The position numbers were made by a program, and so were the translations under genes. Shown one piece after another: positions 39,439 through 48,307 of a stretch of 64,000 nucleotides of DNA. Where the stretch lies: contig NZ_FNGA01000001.1 of the NCBI RefSeq assembly GCF_900101105.1, forward strand, positions 620,001 through 684,000. Reading direction: 5' to 3'. The notes beneath the pieces were generated by a model, which did no database searches, was not told the DNA's origin, and saw nothing but the letters and a program-made list of their open reading frames with translations. Position 1 is the stretch's first letter. The number at the start of each line of letters is the position of its first letter. This DNA is from Maridesulfovibrio ferrireducens (GTDB taxonomy: Bacteria > Desulfobacterota > Desulfovibrionia > Desulfovibrionales > Desulfovibrionaceae).

Positions 39439-40496
39439 GTTTTCTAAGTGTAAACGATTTGCATATTGATCTTGGCCAGTTTTCTCTCAAAGGAGTGTCC
39501 CTTGATCTTAAAAAAGGTGACTATCTCGCGGTGATGGGACCGACCGGTTCGGGTAAGACCATTCTTCTCGAATGTATAATAGGTTTTTATAAACCTAGGC
39601 AGGGTCAGATTTTTTTAGAAGGGCGTGACATTACTAATGAAAAACCTGAAAAAAGAAGAATAGGCATTGTCTATCAGGATTACGCGCTTCTGCCGCATTT
39701 AACCGTATTTAAAAATATTGAATATGGTTTGAAAAAAATTGATGCCGGAAAAGAAAGCAGAAAAGCTAAGATTATCAAGATGGCTGAATTACTTAATATT
39801 AGTCATATTCTGCACCGTAAACCTGAGACTCTTTCAGGGGGCGAGCAACAGAGAACAGCGCTTGCCCGCGCCTTGGTTGTTGAACCGAAACTTTTGCTTA
39901 TGGATGAGCCGCTTTCAGCCCTTGATCCTAAAACAAGACATAATATTCGTTCACTGCTCAGAAAAACAATCGAGAAGCTCGATATTACTGTGCTTCATAT
40001 CACACATGATATGGACGATGTCTGGTCTATGGCAAATAAAGTAGCCATTTTTAAGAACGGAGAATTGTTGCAGCACAATACCAGAGAACAGGTATTCAAC
40101 TGTCCGGAAAGTTCTTTCCTTGCCGATTTTGTCGGGGCGGTCATTTACGATGGAAGGGTTGTCAGTAATTGTGGCGGGAAAAGTCTGGTTGATATTCAGG
40201 GACTTGAGCTTTCAGTTGTTGAGAAGGTAAAAAGTGATCCGGCTGTAAAAGTAGCATTGCGACCTGAAAATGTGATGGTTTTCAGAGAAAAGCCGACAGA
40301 TGCTTTTGAGCGGAATATTTTTGAAGCAACTCTGGATGATTTTTATCACGAAGGGAATCTTTGCCACCTTTCATATAGCAGTAAAGGCGTACGGATACCG
40401 GTTATGATGATGACTAATTCGTTTTATGAAATGGATTTGAAAAAGGACCAAAGTTCTTTTTTGGCGATCCGTTCTCATGATTTAAGAATCTTGTAA
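39435..40496 (+). CDS. ModC-like ABC transporter ATPase
   Basis: 353 aa. Walker A GPTGSGKT (about 36-43), Q-loop YQDYALLPH, signature LSGGEQQRTALARAL, Walker B LLLMDEPLSALD, then a C-terminal TOBE-like regulatory domain (about 240-353), as in ModC/WtpC, where it may bind oxyanion and gate transport. Completes the type-I importer. Confidence 0.87.
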   Translation: MSFLSVNDLHIDLGQFSLKGVSLDLKKGDYLAVMGPTGSGKTILLECIIGFYKPRQGQIFLEGRDITNEKPEKRRIGIVYQDYALLPHLTVFKNIEYGLKKIDAGKESRKAKIIKMAELLNISHILHRKPETLSGGEQQRTALARALVVEPKLLLMDEPLSALDPKTRHNIRSLLRKTIEKLDITVLHITHDMDDVWSMANKVAIFKNGELLQHNTREQVFNCPESSFLADFVGAVIYDGRVVSNCGGKSLVDIQGLELSVVEKVKSDPAVKVALRPENVMVFREKPTDAFERNIFEATLDDFYHEGNLCHLSYSSKGVRIPVMMMTNSFYEMDLKKDQSSFLAIRSHDLRIL

Positions 40497-40510
40497 GGCG
40501 GGAGCACTTT

Positions 40511-41005
40511 ATGGACACAATTAATTTTCACCCGATAGGCTACATTCACTCCCCGTTTGATAAACTTGATGGAATGCCTATACAGCCGTCAGGGGCAAAG
40601 GATGCTCTCGGATATATTGAGCTTTCTGAAGATCTTCAAGAAGGTTTGAAAGATTTGGAAGGATTTTCACATATTATTCTATTGTATCATTTCCATAAAA
40701 ATGAGGGGTACAAGCTGAGTGTGAAGCCTTTTATGGATACTGTTGAGCGAGGATTATTTTCGACCCGTGCTCCCCGCAGGCCGAATATGATAGGAATGTC
40801 TACAGTTGAACTCCGTGAAATAAAAGGAAATATTATTAAAATTAAAGGGGTGGACGTTTTAAACGGAACTCCCTTGATTGATATTAAGCCGTATGTAGCA
40901 AAATTTGATGCAGTTCCGGCTGATCGTTTCGGCTGGTTGGAAAAAAATGCGAAAAAGTCGGAAACGCTTAAATCCGATACAAGATTTGTTGGCGATAGTG
41001 ATTGA
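40511..41005 (+). CDS. TrmO-like tRNA N6-threonylcarbamoyladenosine methyltransferase (TsaA/YaeB family)
   Basis: 164 aa, single-domain member. Family features: IGYIHSPFDKLDGMPIQP (9-26), HIILLYHFHKNEG, GLFSTRAPRRPNMIGMSTVEL (about 80-100) and a C-terminal DIKPYVAKFDAVPADRFGWL. E. coli TrmO methylates t6A37 of tRNA-Thr. It is placed between two metal-oxyanion importers, an association that may be operonic convenience or a second, metal-linked role. RBS GGCGGGAG. Confidence 0.78.
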   Translation: MDTINFHPIGYIHSPFDKLDGMPIQPSGAKDALGYIELSEDLQEGLKDLEGFSHIILLYHFHKNEGYKLSVKPFMDTVERGLFSTRAPRRPNMIGMSTVELREIKGNIIKIKGVDVLNGTPLIDIKPYVAKFDAVPADRFGWLEKNAKKSETLKSDTRFVGDSD

Positions 41006-41042
41006 TAATTTGGATTTAAAATTTATAAAGAGAGAATGTTTT

Positions 41043-42095
41043 ATGAAGAATTTAAGAATGTTAGGTGTGTTGAGTTGTTTGGCTATCAGTTGTTTAGTCC
41101 TTTTTGCTGCTCCTGCTATGGCGCAGAAGACTGTAACTGATCAGCTTGGCAGAACAGTTATTGTTCCGGATGTAAGTAAGCGTGCGGTTGTTTTGCAGCA
41201 TCAGGCTTTAGATATTATGATTCAGCTTGGCGCAGCCGATTCTGTTGTCGGTATTCTTGATAAGTGGGATAAATATCTGCCCGGCGCACGTAAAGGTATC
41301 AAAAATATCGAAAGCATGCCTACTCCCGGCGGCCTGAAAAGTGTGAATATGGAGAGCCTGTTAACTCTGAATCCTGATCTCGTAATTGTTACCCATTACG
41401 CTTCGAAAGATATGATTGATCAGATTACAAATGCCGGAATACCTGTTGTCGGGATATCTCTTTACAACGCAGGATATGAACATACCTCTGTTCTCAATCC
41501 TGATTTGAAGGATGCGAGCAAGGCTTATAATGAAGGATTGAAAGAAGGCGTTCGACTTATTGCTAATCTTTTCGGCAAGCAAAAGAGGGCTGAAAAATTA
41601 ATCTCTGTTATCGATTCAAATCAGAAAATATTGAAAAAACATCTCGGTAAAATTTCCGAAGATAAACGTGTAAGATGTTACATGGCTCATTCCAACCTCG
41701 GAACCTATGGTCGCGGCAAATATACAAGCGTAATCATGGAACGTGCCGGTGGAGTGAATGTTGCTGCTAAGGATATTGTCGGATTCAAAAAAGTTACCAT
41801 GGAAGATGTCTTGCGCTGGAATCCTGAAGTTGTATTTATCCAGTGGCGTCATCGTAAAATAGTAAAAGACTTGATTAATGATCCGATTTGGAAAGAAGTC
41901 AGTGCTGTTAAAAACAATCGGGTCTTTATTTGTCCTGAGTATGCAAAACCTTGGGGACACCCACTGCCTGAGTCTATGGCTTTAGGTGAATTGTGGATGG
42001 CTAAAACATTGTATCCTGAAAAATTCAAAGATGTAGATCTGTCAGCTCTTGTTCAGTCTTATTATAAAGAATTCTATGGCACAGATTATAAATAA
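41043..42095 (+). CDS. Type-II ABC importer substrate-binding protein (BtuF/MolA-like)
   Basis: 350 aa from ATG 41043; the longer frame from 40905 lies in the TrmO gene. Signal peptide MKNLRMLGVLSCLAISCLVLFAAPAMAQ. Two-lobed TroA/BtuF-type fold: VTDQLGRTVIVPDVSKRAVVL opening, NPDLVIVTHY, EDVLRWNPEVVFIQWRHR and AKPWGHPLPESMALGELW near the end. Usually siderophore, cobalamin or metal carriers; the H. influenzae MolA protein of the same class binds molybdate, which fits the neighbours. Confidence 0.82.
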   Translation: MKNLRMLGVLSCLAISCLVLFAAPAMAQKTVTDQLGRTVIVPDVSKRAVVLQHQALDIMIQLGAADSVVGILDKWDKYLPGARKGIKNIESMPTPGGLKSVNMESLLTLNPDLVIVTHYASKDMIDQITNAGIPVVGISLYNAGYEHTSVLNPDLKDASKAYNEGLKEGVRLIANLFGKQKRAEKLISVIDSNQKILKKHLGKISEDKRVRCYMAHSNLGTYGRGKYTSVIMERAGGVNVAAKDIVGFKKVTMEDVLRWNPEVVFIQWRHRKIVKDLINDPIWKEVSAVKNNRVFICPEYAKPWGHPLPESMALGELWMAKTLYPEKFKDVDLSALVQSYYKEFYGTDYK

Positions 42096-43125
42096 ATCCG
42101 CAATCGCAGGCGGCAGGAACCTTCGGAGTAGATGGACTATTCTGCTCTGGGTGGCTCCTGCCGCCGTTTTCTGTCTGGGGCTTGCATGGGGACGATATCA
42201 AGTTGACCTTTTGGATGTGTTGTTAATTTTAGGGGATGCTTTAGGGCTGCCTGTGAGTGGAGAATGGTCCTCAATTGTCCAGACCGTGGTGCTTAATGTT
42301 CGTTTGCCCCGCGTCCTTGCGGCCATGATTATCGGAGGCGGGTTATCTGTTTCAGGAGCTGCCTTTCAAGGGCTTTTCCGTAATCCGCTGGTCTCTCCTT
42401 ATGTGCTTGGTGTTGCTTCCGGCGCAGGTTTCGGAGCTGCTTTAGGTATAATCATATGGAATCAGCCGGTGATGATTCAAGGTTGTGCGTTCTTTTTTGG
42501 AATGACTGCCGTAATTGCCGCATGGTTGATGAGTCGTTTATATAAGGCCAGCGGGTCAATGATCATTGTTCTTGCCGGGGTGATAGTGGGAGCTTTTTTC
42601 CAATCGCTTCTTTCCCTTATCAAGTACCTTGCAGACCCTGATGATAAGCTTCCTGTGATTATCTACTGGCTTATGGGTTCTCTTTCCTCAATTACGATGG
42701 AAGATCTCTATACTGTTCTTCTGCCTATGGGAGTCTGTATTGTCGGGCTTTTGATGGTGCGGTGGCGGCTTAATGTTCTTTCGTTCGGTGATGAGGAAGC
42801 CAAAACGCTTGGAGTGGAAGCCGGACGGTTGCGTTTCGGGGTGGTTGTGGCGGTCACGATTATTACAGCCAGTGCTGTTTCCGTCAGCGGAATTGTGGGC
42901 TGGGTCGGACTCGTTGTGCCTCATCTTGCCAGAATGATGGTCGGTCCTGACTACAGAAAATTAATACCTGCAAGCCTTGCATTAGGTGCGTGTTACCTTG
43001 TGTTGATTGACGGCATTGCCAGAAATATAAGTTCAGCTGAAATTCCACTGGGAATCCTTACTGCCACAGTGGGAGCTCCTTTTTTTGCTTGGCTCTTAGG
43101 AAGAGGGAGGACAGGTTGGGCATAG
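42076..43125 (+). CDS. FecCD-type ABC permease (MolB-like)
   Basis: 349 aa from ATG 42076, overlapping the binding-protein gene by 20 bases. About ten helices. FecCD family features: LPRVLAAMIIGGGLSVSGAAFQGLFRNPLVSPYVLGVASGAGFGAALG (about 78-125) and IVGWVGLVVPHLARMMVGPDYRKLIPASLALGA (about 285-315). Type-II importer permease. Confidence 0.87.
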   Translation: MAQIINKSAIAGGRNLRSRWTILLWVAPAAVFCLGLAWGRYQVDLLDVLLILGDALGLPVSGEWSSIVQTVVLNVRLPRVLAAMIIGGGLSVSGAAFQGLFRNPLVSPYVLGVASGAGFGAALGIIIWNQPVMIQGCAFFFGMTAVIAAWLMSRLYKASGSMIIVLAGVIVGAFFQSLLSLIKYLADPDDKLPVIIYWLMGSLSSITMEDLYTVLLPMGVCIVGLLMVRWRLNVLSFGDEEAKTLGVEAGRLRFGVVVAVTIITASAVSVSGIVGWVGLVVPHLARMMVGPDYRKLIPASLALGACYLVLIDGIARNISSAEIPLGILTATVGAPFFAWLLGRGRTGWA

Positions 43126-43895
43126 TTTTAACGGTTTCAGATCTTTCTTTTGCTTATGAAGGTGGAAAGTCGGTCTGGACAGATATTTCATTGGAAGTTC
43201 ATGCTGGAGAGGTTCTTTCTATACTTGGGCCGAATGGAACCGGTAAGTCCACTTTGTTAAGATGTATGGCTGGATTGCATGTTCCTTCGGTCGGTCAGGT
43301 TTCGATCGAGGGGCGGCAAGTGCAAAAGATGAGTCGCAAAGATGTGGCTCGGGCTATTGCTTTTGTGCCGCAGATGCACACTCCTGTGTTTTCTTTTTCA
43401 GCTCTTGATGTTGTTGTTATGGGCCGCACTGCGCATATTGGTGCTTTTTCGTCGCCATCTGCTAAAGATTACGCCATATCAGAACAGGCTATGGAAACTC
43501 TTGGAATTTCATCCCTTGCGCATAAGTCCTACGACGAAACAAGCGGCGGGGAGCGGCAGTTGATTCTTTTTGCAAGAGCGCTTGCTCAGGAAGCACGCAT
43601 TCTTTTGCTTGATGAGCCTACTTCGCATCTGGATTTCGGCAATCAGGCCCGAACATTAGTGCTTGTGCGTAAACTTGCAGATCAGGGTTTAGCAGTTGTA
43701 ATGACCACTCATTTTCCAGATCATGCTTTAGGTTTTTCAGAGCGAACCGCATTGATTGCAGATGGAAGATTGCAAGGTTATGGAAGAACTGAGAGTGTTC
43801 TTAATTCTGAAAAGCTCAGTGATTTGTATGGACTGCCCGTTGATGTGTTTACTCTTGAAGCTGGAGAAAAAGTGTGTATTGCCCGGGCAACATGA
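43116..43895 (+). CDS. FepC-type ABC ATPase (MolC-like)
   Basis: 259 aa from TTG 43116, chosen for GGGAGG at 43105-43110; it overlaps the permease by 10 bases. Walker A GPNGTGKS, signature TSGGERQLILFARAL, Walker B LLLDEPTSHLD and switch His TTHFPDHAL. Third component of the type-II importer. Confidence 0.87.
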   Translation: MGIVLTVSDLSFAYEGGKSVWTDISLEVHAGEVLSILGPNGTGKSTLLRCMAGLHVPSVGQVSIEGRQVQKMSRKDVARAIAFVPQMHTPVFSFSALDVVVMGRTAHIGAFSSPSAKDYAISEQAMETLGISSLAHKSYDETSGGERQLILFARALAQEARILLLDEPTSHLDFGNQARTLVLVRKLADQGLAVVMTTHFPDHALGFSERTALIADGRLQGYGRTESVLNSEKLSDLYGLPVDVFTLEAGEKVCIARAT

Positions 43896-43936
43896 TCAGG
43901 CAAAAAATGCTTAAGTAAAAAATGGAAGATTAGAAT

Positions 43937-44653
43937 ATGACAAAAGAAATACTTGTTTTTGCGGCTGGAAGTTTGCGTAAAGTTTTGCCCGCTATGGCCG
44001 GACGGTCCGGTTTTTCAATAAATTCTGTCTTTGGTCCTTCCGGGGTTTTAAGGGAACGGATAGCACAGGGAGAACGCCCCGCTCTGTATTTGTCTGCAAA
44101 CCTTAAGCACTGTCAGATTCTTGCTGATATGGGCCTTTGCTCCGAGCCGATAGTTTTTACTGAAAATTCGTTGTGCTTGTTCGGGCGTCCGTCAGCTTTG
44201 CAACGCGGGGATGCTTTGCAGAATATGCTGAGTTCTGAGAACAGGCTTGGAACATCAACTCCAGTCGATGATCCCGGAGGAGATTACGCTTTTTCAGTGT
44301 TCGACAGAGCCGAGGTTATACAGCCCGGAAGCCGTGAGTTTTTGAGAAGTAAAGCTCTGACGCTGGTCGGAGGAAAGAATTCTCCCAAAGCGGCTGGACC
44401 GCATTCTCCGGTATATGGCTTATTTGCTGAGGACAAAGTGGATCTTTTCTTGGGATACCGGACAACCGCAATGGATATTGCTGGAAGAATGGATGATGTT
44501 GAAATTATGGATTTGCCTGATTCACTTAGTGTAAATGCGCAATACTTTGCTGTTGTTATAGAAAAAAATAATGATGGAGTTGAACTTCTTAAGGGTTTGC
44601 AGGCTAGTTCTGCCCAGAATGCGCTTGAAGAGTTCGGGTTTAAAAGACTTTAA
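43937..44653 (+). CDS. ModA-like oxyanion-binding protein without signal peptide
   Basis: 238 aa. Reads EILVFAAGSLRKVLPAMAG at the start and SVFGPSGVLRERIAQGERPALYLSA (about 30-54), the same lobe-1 pattern as ModA, and VDLFLGYRTTAMDIA later. But it begins MTKEILVFAAGS with no hydrophobic segment or lipobox, so it is predicted cytosolic. Possible roles are a metal-oxyanion store, sensor or chaperone for the AOR/formate dehydrogenase cofactor path. Alternatively an upstream start has been missed: there are no 5' codons that add a signal. Confidence 0.72.
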   Translation: MTKEILVFAAGSLRKVLPAMAGRSGFSINSVFGPSGVLRERIAQGERPALYLSANLKHCQILADMGLCSEPIVFTENSLCLFGRPSALQRGDALQNMLSSENRLGTSTPVDDPGGDYAFSVFDRAEVIQPGSREFLRSKALTLVGGKNSPKAAGPHSPVYGLFAEDKVDLFLGYRTTAMDIAGRMDDVEIMDLPDSLSVNAQYFAVVIEKNNDGVELLKGLQASSAQNALEEFGFKRL

Positions 44654-44670
44654 TATCTTTTTCAAAAAAG

Positions 44671-44719
44671 AACCCCGCTGAGACCTCTTTTAGATAAGAA
44701 ATTTCAGCGGGGTTTTTAT
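44671..44719. terminator. Bidirectional terminator after ModA-like gene
   Basis: AACCCCGCTGAGA (44671-44683) pairs with TTTCAGCGGGGTT (44702-44714) around an 18-nt loop, then T residues. Confidence 0.82.
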
Positions 44720-44724
44720 TTAAT

Positions 44725-45603
44725 TTAAATCGCGTTCATTTTCTCAAGAACCTTATAAAGTCCCTGTGTTCCGAGCTCTTCATGTCCCATTGCCATGGCG
44801 GAAATGTAGAACTGATTTACAAGCGCAAGTCCGGGCAGTGAAAGCTTCATGCGTTTTGCTTCATCGAGGGCAATACCCATGTCTTTTACAAAATGCTTGA
44901 TGAAAAAGCCGGGGTCGAAATCGCTGTCGGCAATTCTGCGGCCTAAGTTGTTGATGGACCATGAACCGGCAGCTCCGGAACCGATGACATCAATTACTTT
45001 GTGAAGGTCCATACCCGCTTTTTGAGCATAAAGCAGTGATTCCACAACGCCGATCATGGTTCCGGCTATTAGAATTTGATTGCACATTTTGGTGTGCTGT
45101 CCCGCCCCTGTTTCGCCCATGAGTTGAACATTATCGCCCATTATATTGAAAAGATCTTTGACCTTATCAAAAACTTTTTTATCGCCGCCGACCATAATTG
45201 CCAATGTTGCATTGCGTGCTCCGAGATCGCCGCCCGAGACAGGAGCATCAAGGGAACCTACATTTTTATCAGCAGCTTCGGCGTGAATGAGTTCCGCTAA
45301 AGCAGGTTCGGAGGTTGTCATATCAACGATAATTTTTCCGGAATCAGCATTGGCAAGCACGCCTTTAGTTCCGAGGATTGTCTGTTCAACATCGGTTGGG
45401 TAGCCAACTATGGTGAAGATAATGTCAGCCTTCTGCGCGACTGTAGCGGGAGAGTCACACCATGTTGCTCCGGCTGCAATAAGATCGGCAGCTTTGGCTT
45501 TTGTGCGGTTGTAGATAAAAGCTTCGTGGCCCGCTTTTACAAGGTGCATACACATAGAGCTTCCCATTACGCCCGTTCCAATCCAGCCTATTTTCTTACT
45601 CAT
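44725..45603 (-). CDS. Beta-hydroxyacid dehydrogenase (3-hydroxyisobutyrate dehydrogenase family)
   Basis: 292 aa from ATG 45603, the usual start (MSKKIGWIGTGVMGSSMC); a longer frame from 45618 adds five residues. N-terminal Rossmann IGWIGTGVMGSSMCMHLVKAG (4-24), substrate loop DAPVSGGDLGARNATLAIMVGG (about 116-138) and catalytic Lys in GAGQHTKMCNQILI (about 165-178). Reduces or oxidises small beta-hydroxy acids such as 2-hydroxy-3-oxopropionate or succinic semialdehyde; the substrate is unclear. Confidence 0.87.
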   Translation of the reverse strand: MSKKIGWIGTGVMGSSMCMHLVKAGHEAFIYNRTKAKAADLIAAGATWCDSPATVAQKADIIFTIVGYPTDVEQTILGTKGVLANADSGKIIVDMTTSEPALAELIHAEAADKNVGSLDAPVSGGDLGARNATLAIMVGGDKKVFDKVKDLFNIMGDNVQLMGETGAGQHTKMCNQILIAGTMIGVVESLLYAQKAGMDLHKVIDVIGSGAAGSWSINNLGRRIADSDFDPGFFIKHFVKDMGIALDEAKRMKLSLPGLALVNQFYISAMAMGHEELGTQGLYKVLEKMNAI

Positions 45604-45707
45604 AATCCTGATCCTCACATAAAATTATATTTCAACAGTACTTAAAAGTTCATATCCTAATAAGTTCAAAACGAAAACCATTTGATACCGAAGTCCGGCT
45701 ATATATT

Positions 45708-46298
45708 TTATTTATACAAAGCATATAAAGTTGCGCCGACCATAAGCACCACCATTGATGAATTGATGCATAGTCTAAGTTTGCGGGTGCGCATTAGACT
45801 GAGCAATGATGATCCCGTGTAGCCCCAGAAACAGTTAAAAATTAGTCCTCCGAGAGTTGAAGTCAGCACAAATATGCTTATTTCTAAAAATTGGGGAGCA
45901 GATGGATCAGCGAACTGGCTGAACGCGGAAATATTCATAGCCCAGTTTTTAGGGTTCAGAGGATGGAGCATTAAGCCGTCGTAAATTGAGAAAGGTCTTA
46001 TCTTTTCTGGAGACTGCACATTCATACGCATTATTTTAAAAGCTAAATAGAGGATATAAATCAGGCTGATAGTTTTTAAAAAATAGGCTGTTTCCGGTGA
46101 CGTAGTATATAGTTTGCCCAAGCCCATGGCTGTGAGTATTGCGACAAGAAAGCCACCCCCATTCATCCCGATCATAAACGGAATAGATTTTTTGAAGCCC
46201 ACGGTCTGGCCTAATGCCAGCATCGATAAATTGCCGGGACCGGGGGTTCCGGTCATGACGATAACAAAGAGTAAAAACGGCCAGTAATTTTCCTGCAT
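45708..46298 (-). CDS. LysE-family amino-acid exporter
   Basis: 196 aa with about six helices. Starts MQENYWPFLLFVIVMTGTPGPGNLSMLALG with the LysE/RhtB GPGP element; NPKNWAMNISAFSQF (about 115-130) is also typical. RBS AAGGAA. Divergent from the MocR gene with phased repeats between them, so likely its target. Exports an amino acid or analogue. Confidence 0.85.
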   Translation of the reverse strand: MQENYWPFLLFVIVMTGTPGPGNLSMLALGQTVGFKKSIPFMIGMNGGGFLVAILTAMGLGKLYTTSPETAYFLKTISLIYILYLAFKIMRMNVQSPEKIRPFSIYDGLMLHPLNPKNWAMNISAFSQFADPSAPQFLEISIFVLTSTLGGLIFNCFWGYTGSSLLSLMRTRKLRLCINSSMVVLMVGATLYALYK

Positions 46299-46315
46299 AA
46301 TATTTTCCTTTCGAG

Positions 46316-46390
46316 ATTGTGTGCATCAATTTTTCTGATTGTAGACATATTGTTGACATTGTGTGTAGTCAATGGAATTATTGTGTGCAT
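46316..46390. promoter_or_regulatory. Four phased direct repeats between lysE and the MocR gene
   Basis: ATTGTGTGCA (46316), ATTGTAGACA (46338), ATTGTGTGTA (46358) and ATTGTGTGCA (46380; overlaps the MocR start codon). Spacings are 22, 20 and 22 bp, about two helical turns, so the sites lie on one face of DNA. This suits binding by a MocR dimer array and autorepression. Confidence 0.6.
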
Positions 46391-47750
46391 GACAAATTGG
46401 AACCCCACACTTGAAGACGGGACCGGTCCGAAATATCGCGCACTGGCTGATGCCATTGAGCGTGATATCTTTGCAGGCAAGCTTAAACCGGGGGATCGCC
46501 TCCCCACACATCGCGAACTGGCTGACGAGCTGGCAATCAATGTCAGCACCGTTACACGCGGTTATGTTGAGGCTGAGCGGCGCGGTCTGATTTCGGGAAC
46601 TGTAGGGCGCGGAACCTTTGTGGCTTCAGATGCGCGGATTTCTTCTTCTATGGTTTCATTCGAACCGCATGCTCCCGGTCTTATTGAGATGGGTATGGTT
46701 AATACCTTCTACGATCTGGACCCGGATATTCAAGAGGGAATGAAAAGGCTTATCCGGCGGCGTAACTCGAATGCCTTTATGCGTTACACTGATCCACGCG
46801 GGTTGCCGGAGCATCGCGGAGCAGGTGCAGAATGGTGCAAGCGTTACCGTCTTGATGTCACTCCGGATGATGTGCTCGTCTGCTCAGGCGCACAGCATGG
46901 ACTCACTTGTTGCCTGACAGGGTTGTTTCGCGCGGGGGATCGTATTGCATCGTCCGCTCTCACTTATCCCGGCATGAAAACTCTGGCAGCCATGCTTGGC
47001 ATCCGGCTTGTTCCGATTACAATGGATAAGGAAGGTATGCTTCCCGAAGCGCTGGATACTGTCTGCCGCAGAGAGAATATCAAAGGGCTTTACCTAATGC
47101 CCGGGGTGCAGAATCCCACCACTGCGTGTATGTCTGCGCAGCGGCGCGAAGCAATTGCTTTGATCGCGCGCAAGCATTCTCTTATTATCATTGAAGATGA
47201 TGCTTATGATTTGACCACGCAAAGTTCTCTGCTTCCGGTTTCATCTCTGGTCCCTGAAAACAGTGTTCATATTGCGGGACTTTCCAAGTCACTGGCAGTG
47301 GGATTGCGGGTGGCTTTTATGTCCGCTCCCAATCATCTGCGCGATCAACTGGCACATGCGATTTTAAATACAGTATGGATGACTCCGCCTCTTAACGCAG
47401 AGCTTGCTTCTGAGTGGATAAAGGATGGCACCGCCGATAAGATTATTAATCTTAAGCAGGATGAAGCTAGAAAGCGTTTTTCAGCGGTTAAAGGTCTTCT
47501 TGACGGGTTGATCTACTACGGTCAACCAACGGGATTTTTTATCTGGCTTCAATTGCCGAAACCGTGGCGGGGTTATTTGTTTGAAGCCCGCGCCCGTGAG
47601 GCTGGAATAAATATATTCGGCGCGGAAAAGTTTGCAGTGGGTGACAGCGTTGTTCCCGCAATGGCTAGGATTTCACTTAGCGGGCCGCGTACGACAGATG
47701 AATTGTTGAGGGGGCTGACAGTTTTGCGGGAGATTTTGTCGCAGCCTTAG
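46389..47750 (+). CDS. MocR-family transcriptional regulator (GntR wHTH + aminotransferase domain)
   Basis: 453 aa from ATG 46389; the longer frame from 46317 would include operator repeats. Residues 1-75 are a GntR wHTH (YRALADAIERDIFAGKLKPGDRLPTHRELADELAINVSTVTRGYVEAERRG). Residues 95-450 form a fold-type I PLP domain with AQHGLTCCLTG, IIEDDAYD and PLP Lys in IAGLSKSLAVGLRVAF. Regulator of the divergent lysE gene. GC is above its neighbours. Confidence 0.88.
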   Translation: MTNWNPTLEDGTGPKYRALADAIERDIFAGKLKPGDRLPTHRELADELAINVSTVTRGYVEAERRGLISGTVGRGTFVASDARISSSMVSFEPHAPGLIEMGMVNTFYDLDPDIQEGMKRLIRRRNSNAFMRYTDPRGLPEHRGAGAEWCKRYRLDVTPDDVLVCSGAQHGLTCCLTGLFRAGDRIASSALTYPGMKTLAAMLGIRLVPITMDKEGMLPEALDTVCRRENIKGLYLMPGVQNPTTACMSAQRREAIALIARKHSLIIIEDDAYDLTTQSSLLPVSSLVPENSVHIAGLSKSLAVGLRVAFMSAPNHLRDQLAHAILNTVWMTPPLNAELASEWIKDGTADKIINLKQDEARKRFSAVKGLLDGLIYYGQPTGFFIWLQLPKPWRGYLFEARAREAGINIFGAEKFAVGDSVVPAMARISLSGPRTTDELLRGLTVLREILSQP

Positions 47751-47757
47751 CGTGAGC

Positions 47758-47821
47758 CATAAACATCCACATCTCCGCCAGCAAGACCGATTGGATCGGG
47801 TGTTATGAATCTGCCGATGGT
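47758..47821 (-). pseudogene. Rhs core fragment (a), about 63 bp
   Basis: Minus-strand translation gives IGRFITPDPIGLAGGDVDVYG, the signature that precedes Rhs toxins and is also seen at 49.0, 55.85 and 56.85 kb. Only this sliver remains, between the MocR gene end and a terminator. Confidence 0.8.
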
Positions 47822-47834
47822 AGAATTCTTGTTA

Positions 47835-47862
47835 AAAAAAAGCCCCAACCTAAGTCGGGGCT
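47835..47862 (-). terminator. Terminator of left Rhs cassette
   Basis: AGCCCCGACTTAGGTTGGGGCT on the minus strand folds with a short loop, followed by eight T. Very similar to that at 57558-57587, including sequence outside the stem. Confidence 0.82.
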
Positions 47863-47869
47863 AAATTGG

Positions 47870-48253
47870 TTAGTTGTCTTTCAACTCGGGGTGCCTTTTA
47901 TAAAAACCTTCCAAGGGTTCAATCTGAACTTTGCACTTTGAACACAGATTGTTATTAGGTTTTTCACCTTTAAGAAAGACTTGTTCACAATTAGGGCAAA
48001 TATGATCTGTATATAATCCAAGCCCTCTATCTTTTATGGTAGATTTGTCCAACACAGCATACACAATAGCAATAGTGCAGAGAACAGTAATTGCCCAATT
48101 TGCGGTGGTGTCAGTAGGGTATCCGCCTCGATGATAAAGAATATTTTCTTTATTCCACGGTGCGGCTGCAAATATTCCAAATATTCCTCCTACTATAAGA
48201 AAAATCCTTATAAAGATGGAAGAGTTCTTTTTTTTTATTATTTTATTTTTCAT
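47870..48253 (-). CDS. Membrane zinc-ribbon protein; candidate Rhs immunity protein
   Basis: 127 aa from ATG 48253 (ATG 48271 and TTG 48277 also in frame, RBS weak for all). Two hydrophobic segments: SIFIRIFLIVGGIFGIFAAAPW (about 11-32) and NWAITVLCTIAIVYAVL (about 50-66). A C-terminal ribbon has CPNCEQVF and CSKCKVQ (CxxC...CxxC). It lies directly after the Rhs tip on the same strand, where an immunity gene belongs. No family recognised; the immunity role is inferred from position. Confidence 0.6.
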   Translation of the reverse strand: MKNKIIKKKNSSIFIRIFLIVGGIFGIFAAAPWNKENILYHRGGYPTDTTANWAITVLCTIAIVYAVLDKSTIKDRGLGLYTDHICPNCEQVFLKGEKPNNNLCSKCKVQIEPLEGFYKRHPELKDN

Positions 48254-48307
48254 CTCTATCCGTTTTGTCATAGTCAACTAGTCAAGAATTTAAGAGTGGC
48301 TTTCATG

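Noticed and set aside
46317-46388. Longer N terminus of MocR protein
   Set aside because: That stretch carries the operator repeats and is not conserved in the family; the wHTH begins after 46389.
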